From: an uncultured Litoreibacter sp.
GTDB taxonomy: Bacteria > Pseudomonadota > Alphaproteobacteria > Rhodobacterales > Rhodobacteraceae
Reading direction: 5' to 3'
DNA length: 64,000 bases
NCBI GenBank assembly: GCA_947492995.1
Contig: CANLOU010000003.1
Location: forward strand, 434,001 to 498,000
Part shown: positions 61,701-64,000 of the stretch, piece by piece
Layout of the letters: the number at the start of each line of letters is the position of its first letter
Numbering within the stretch: the first letter of the stretch is position 1
Position numbers and translations under genes: made by a program
The notes under the pieces: generated by a model
Database searches by the model: none
What the model saw: only the letters and a program-made list of their open reading frames with translations
What the model was told of the DNA's origin: nothing

Positions 61701-62762
61701 TCATGGGTCAAATCCGGGTGGGGGTGTCGCGCCCTTCGGGTAAAGCGCGATGGCTTTGAAAAGACTCCCCATTTCCGACGGCTCCGTCAAGCGCCTGTAG
61801 GCGGCAAGATGCTGGTCCAAGGCGCTTTGGTCGCCCGCGTCGTCCAGCTTTTCGGCCAAAGCCTGCGCGCGCGGCCCGATGCCAAGCGCATAAAGCAGGG
61901 CGGCCTGCGTGGTCATTTTGGATGTCGCGCAGCCGCTGGCGTCGCAGATTGCTTTGAAATCCACATGCGCGGTCAGGTCGGCTTGGCCCGGGCTGTCCAA
62001 TGGGTCGCACGGCGCATGGTCCTTCACGGCCTGAAACGTATCGCCTTTGGAGGCCCAGTCGCCGTAATCCACAATGATCCCCGCGCCACCATGGCGCTGA
62101 ATGCGATCCGACACCTCCGCCACGATCTGCGGGGCGGCGGGGCAAAGCTCCACCACGTCACCATCGCCTGTGTCTTGCAGGCGATGCGCCAGCGCCTCCA
62201 TCGGGACTGGCTCGCTGAGGCCAAAGGTAAGTGCGTCGCCGTCGCGGCCCACCCGCCGCTCCGCCCAGCCGCGCCCCTGCCGGAGGAACTGTCGGATGGG
62301 CAGAGCGTCGAAAAACTCGTTGGCCACAAGGAACAAGGGCGTTTCAGGCAACTCCGCCACGCTGTCATGCCAAATCACGTCAACGCCCTTGAGCGTCGCG
62401 CGCTGAATGTCGCGCAGCGCGGGGCTGGCCTCGACCAGATGTATCTCGGGCGCAAAGCCGGGCACGGCTTTGGTTGCGCGCAGCATGTCGGCCATCAACG
62501 TCCCGCGCCCGGGGCCCAGCTCCACCAAGGCGCATGCACCACCGCCCTGATCCATCCACGCCTGTGCAAGGCACAGGCCCAACAGCTCGCCAAACATCTG
62601 GCTGATCTCCGGCGCGGTGATGAAATCGCCGCTTTGCCCAAAGGGGTCGCGGGTGGCGTAGTAGCCAAATTCGGGGTGCAGCAGGCAGGCCTGCATATAG
62701 TCGGCAAGGCTCATCGGGCCGTCGACCTCGATTTGCCGGATCAGCTGCGCCTTCAGGCTCAT
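61701..62762 (-). CDS. MidA/NDUFAF7-family SAM-dependent methyltransferase
   Basis: A 353-residue protein. The SAM loop [17 protein letters not shown] is near residue 80; [18 protein letters not shown] and [19 protein letters not shown] are family signatures. The mitochondrial relative methylates an arginine of complex I subunit NDUFS2; a bacterial equivalent is plausible. The ATG overlaps the lgt stop (ATGA). Confidence 0.9.
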   Translation of the reverse strand: MSLKAQLIRQIEVDGPMSLADYMQACLLHPEFGYYATRDPFGQSGDFITAPEISQMFGELLGLCLAQAWMDQGGGACALVELGPGRGTLMADMLRATKAVPGFAPEIHLVEASPALRDIQRATLKGVDVIWHDSVAELPETPLFLVANEFFDALPIRQFLRQGRGWAERRVGRDGDALTFGLSEPVPMEALAHRLQDTGDGDVVELCPAAPQIVAEVSDRIQRHGGAGIIVDYGDWASKGDTFQAVKDHAPCDPLDSPGQADLTAHVDFKAICDASGCATSKMTTQAALLYALGIGPRAQALAEKLDDAGDQSALDQHLAAYRRLTEPSEMGSLFKAIALYPKGATPPPGFDP

Positions 62763-63649
62763 GACGCGCGGCGGCGCGCGCCCATGATAATCAGCAGCCC
62801 GACGATAATCATTGGCGTGGACAGCAACTGCCCCATTGTCAGCCCCAGCTCCCCAAACTGCCACGCATAGCCCAGCGGGTTGGTGTCGGAGGTGAATTGC
62901 GCATCCGGCTGGCGCACAAATTCGACCACGAAGCGCGCAATGCCGTAGCCTGCCAGGAAGGCGCCAATCAATGCGCCCGGCGTTTTCAACCAGCCTTTGC
63001 GCAGCGCCAGATAGATCAGCACGGCAAAGAGGATCAAACCCTCTAGCAGCGCCTCATAGAGCTGCGACGGGTGGCGGGCACACATCTGTTCAACCGTGGC
63101 GCAGGCCTGTGCTGCGTCTCCGGGGAAGATCACCGCCCATGGCAGCTCGGTTGGGCGGCCCCAAAGTTCAGCGTTGATGAAATTGGCGATGCGGCCAAGG
63201 AAGATGGCGGGCGGGGTGGCCACCACGATGGCGTCCCCAACGCTGAGCGGCGAAAACTTGTTCTTCCAGCAGAAAATCAGCCCGGCTATCAGCACGCCCA
63301 ACGCCCCGCCGTGAAACGACATGCCGCCCTGCCAGATTTGCAAAATCTCGCCGGGATTGGCGAAGTAATAGGCCGGTTGGTAGAACAGCACGAAGCCGAA
63401 GCGGCCCCCCAAGACCACGCCCAGGATGATCCATGTCACTAGATCGGACGCGTTCTCCGACGTCATGGGGGACTTGTTGTCGGGCCATAGCCGCGCCCGT
63501 TTGAACAGCTGCACCGCGATGAACCAGCCGATGACGATCCCCACGATATAGGCCATCGCGTACCAGCGCAGCGAGAACTCGCGGCCGAACAGCTCCAGCG
63601 TGAAAATGTCGGGGCCGATATCGGGGAAGGGAAGAAGCGCTGCTAACAT
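62759..63649 (-). CDS. lgt: Phosphatidylglycerol-prolipoprotein diacylglyceryl transferase
   Basis: A 296-residue inner-membrane enzyme with seven spans that adds diacylglycerol to lipobox cysteines. [41 protein letters not shown] and [14 protein letters not shown] are the family motifs. It serves the lipoproteins in this window among others. Start at [13 protein letters not shown]. Confidence 0.96.
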   Translation of the reverse strand: MLAALLPFPDIGPDIFTLELFGREFSLRWYAMAYIVGIVIGWFIAVQLFKRARLWPDNKSPMTSENASDLVTWIILGVVLGGRFGFVLFYQPAYYFANPGEILQIWQGGMSFHGGALGVLIAGLIFCWKNKFSPLSVGDAIVVATPPAIFLGRIANFINAELWGRPTELPWAVIFPGDAAQACATVEQMCARHPSQLYEALLEGLILFAVLIYLALRKGWLKTPGALIGAFLAGYGIARFVVEFVRQPDAQFTSDTNPLGYAWQFGELGLTMGQLLSTPMIIVGLLIIMGARRRAS

Positions 63650-63742
63650 AGCCGCATGGGTGCGACGCCCCTGCGACGATGTCAACCTTGAGAAATGGCC
63701 AAAGCCTCCCCATATAGAGGTCAGGCAAGCACGAGGTACGAT

Positions 63743-64000
63743 ATGCAAACCCGCAACAAATTCTTCGACGACATGTCGCAAATGATGACCAACGCCATGG
63801 GCGTGGCCCAGGGCGCCAAGTCCGAGGCCGAGAACGCCATGAGCTCCATGGTTGACCGCTGGCTGGCGGACCGCGATTTTGTGACCCGCGAGGAATTCGA
63901 CGCCGTCCGGGCCATGGCCCAGAAGGCCCGCGAGGAGAACGAGGCCCTGAAGGCCCGCCTGGATGCGATGGAAAAGAAGCCGGCCAAAAAGGCGGCACCC
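63743..64000 (+). CDS. ubiK: Ubiquinone biosynthesis accessory factor UbiK, N-terminal part
   Basis: The first 86 codons; the gene leaves the window. [25 protein letters not shown] and a C-terminal coiled coil [27 protein letters not shown] are typical of UbiK (YqiC/BMFP family), which assists the ubiquinone complex. GAGG precedes the ATG. It is divergent from lgt. Confidence 0.88.
   Translation, partial: MQTRNKFFDDMSQMMTNAMGVAQGAKSEAENAMSSMVDRWLADRDFVTREEFDAVRAMAQKAREENEALKARLDAMEKKPAKKAAP

Noticed and set aside
1-64000. CRISPR arrays, tRNA or rRNA genes
   Set aside because: No regularly spaced identical repeats and no tRNA-like cloverleaf or rRNA segment were seen on reading the intergenic regions; a tRNAscan or Infernal run would settle this.

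Overview
The window is a GC-rich, gene-dense chromosomal segment from an alphaproteobacterium, most likely a marine Rhodobacteraceae (Roseobacter-group) organism. This rests on the family content: a second-type sigma-32 next to a TGATCC-type stress promoter, DUF1150 behind an Hsp20 gene, DUF1467 behind methylmalonyl-CoA epimerase, a Hint-domain protein, a bifunctional ATP sulfurylase/APS kinase and an Irr-type iron box. No species is claimed. No rRNA, tRNA, IS element, integrase or CRISPR array was seen.

Layout. 0-6 kb, mostly minus strand: rimI (cut by the window edge), tsaB, a GFA-family gene and nfuA form one overlapping unit with an Irr-like box and promoter upstream. Then come a universal stress protein, a hydrolase-rhodanese fusion, a 27-codon membrane peptide, ilvE, and a Kelch protein with a 181-residue partner. 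6-18 kb: an exported WYL-like protein, trpS, a rhomboid that appears to lack its catalytic residues, murJ, glnD, an LpoA-like lipoprotein, rsmI-yraN, gshB and comM. 18-27 kb: a GST, a phosphatase-cobU pair, rpoH2 with its promoter, coaBC-dut-moeB, a YbjN protein, proC-csaA-2-hydroxyacid dehydrogenase and tdk. 27-30.6 kb is accessory: a structured non-coding stretch, an HTH protein, an orphan BrnA-like protein behind three helically phased repeats, and an AT-rich cassette (65-residue protein, ribbon-helix-helix protein, membrane-anchored hydrolase). 30.6-51.6 kb: carB, a CPBP protein, cfa, aspS with a short leader ORF, a DUF1800/DUF1501 pair, an orphan Flp-like pilin, mce, topA, a secreted lipase-like protein, purEK and hsp20-DUF1150. 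51.7-64 kb: a methyltransferase/P-loop pair facing an EPS-type winged-helix/ATP sulfurylase/APS kinase fusion, trxB-lrp, a Hint protein, a TPR sulfotransferase, pgeF-midA-lgt and ubiK (cut by the window edge).

How the parts connect. Most of the window is housekeeping: tRNA modification and charging, nucleotides, cofactors, envelope, and nitrogen sensing by GlnD. Stress circuitry is well represented (an RpoE-type promoter driving rpoH2, a sigma-32-type promoter for hsp20, gshB, GST, trxB). Two parts stand out. The first is sulfation: one continuous frame joins a regulator of the exopolysaccharide-associated MarR family to the enzyme that makes PAPS, with a perfect inverted repeat just upstream, and a TPR sulfotransferase lies 3.5 kb away. 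The second is the AT-rich three-gene cassette near 29-30.5 kb, whose composition and inverted repeats differ from everything around it.
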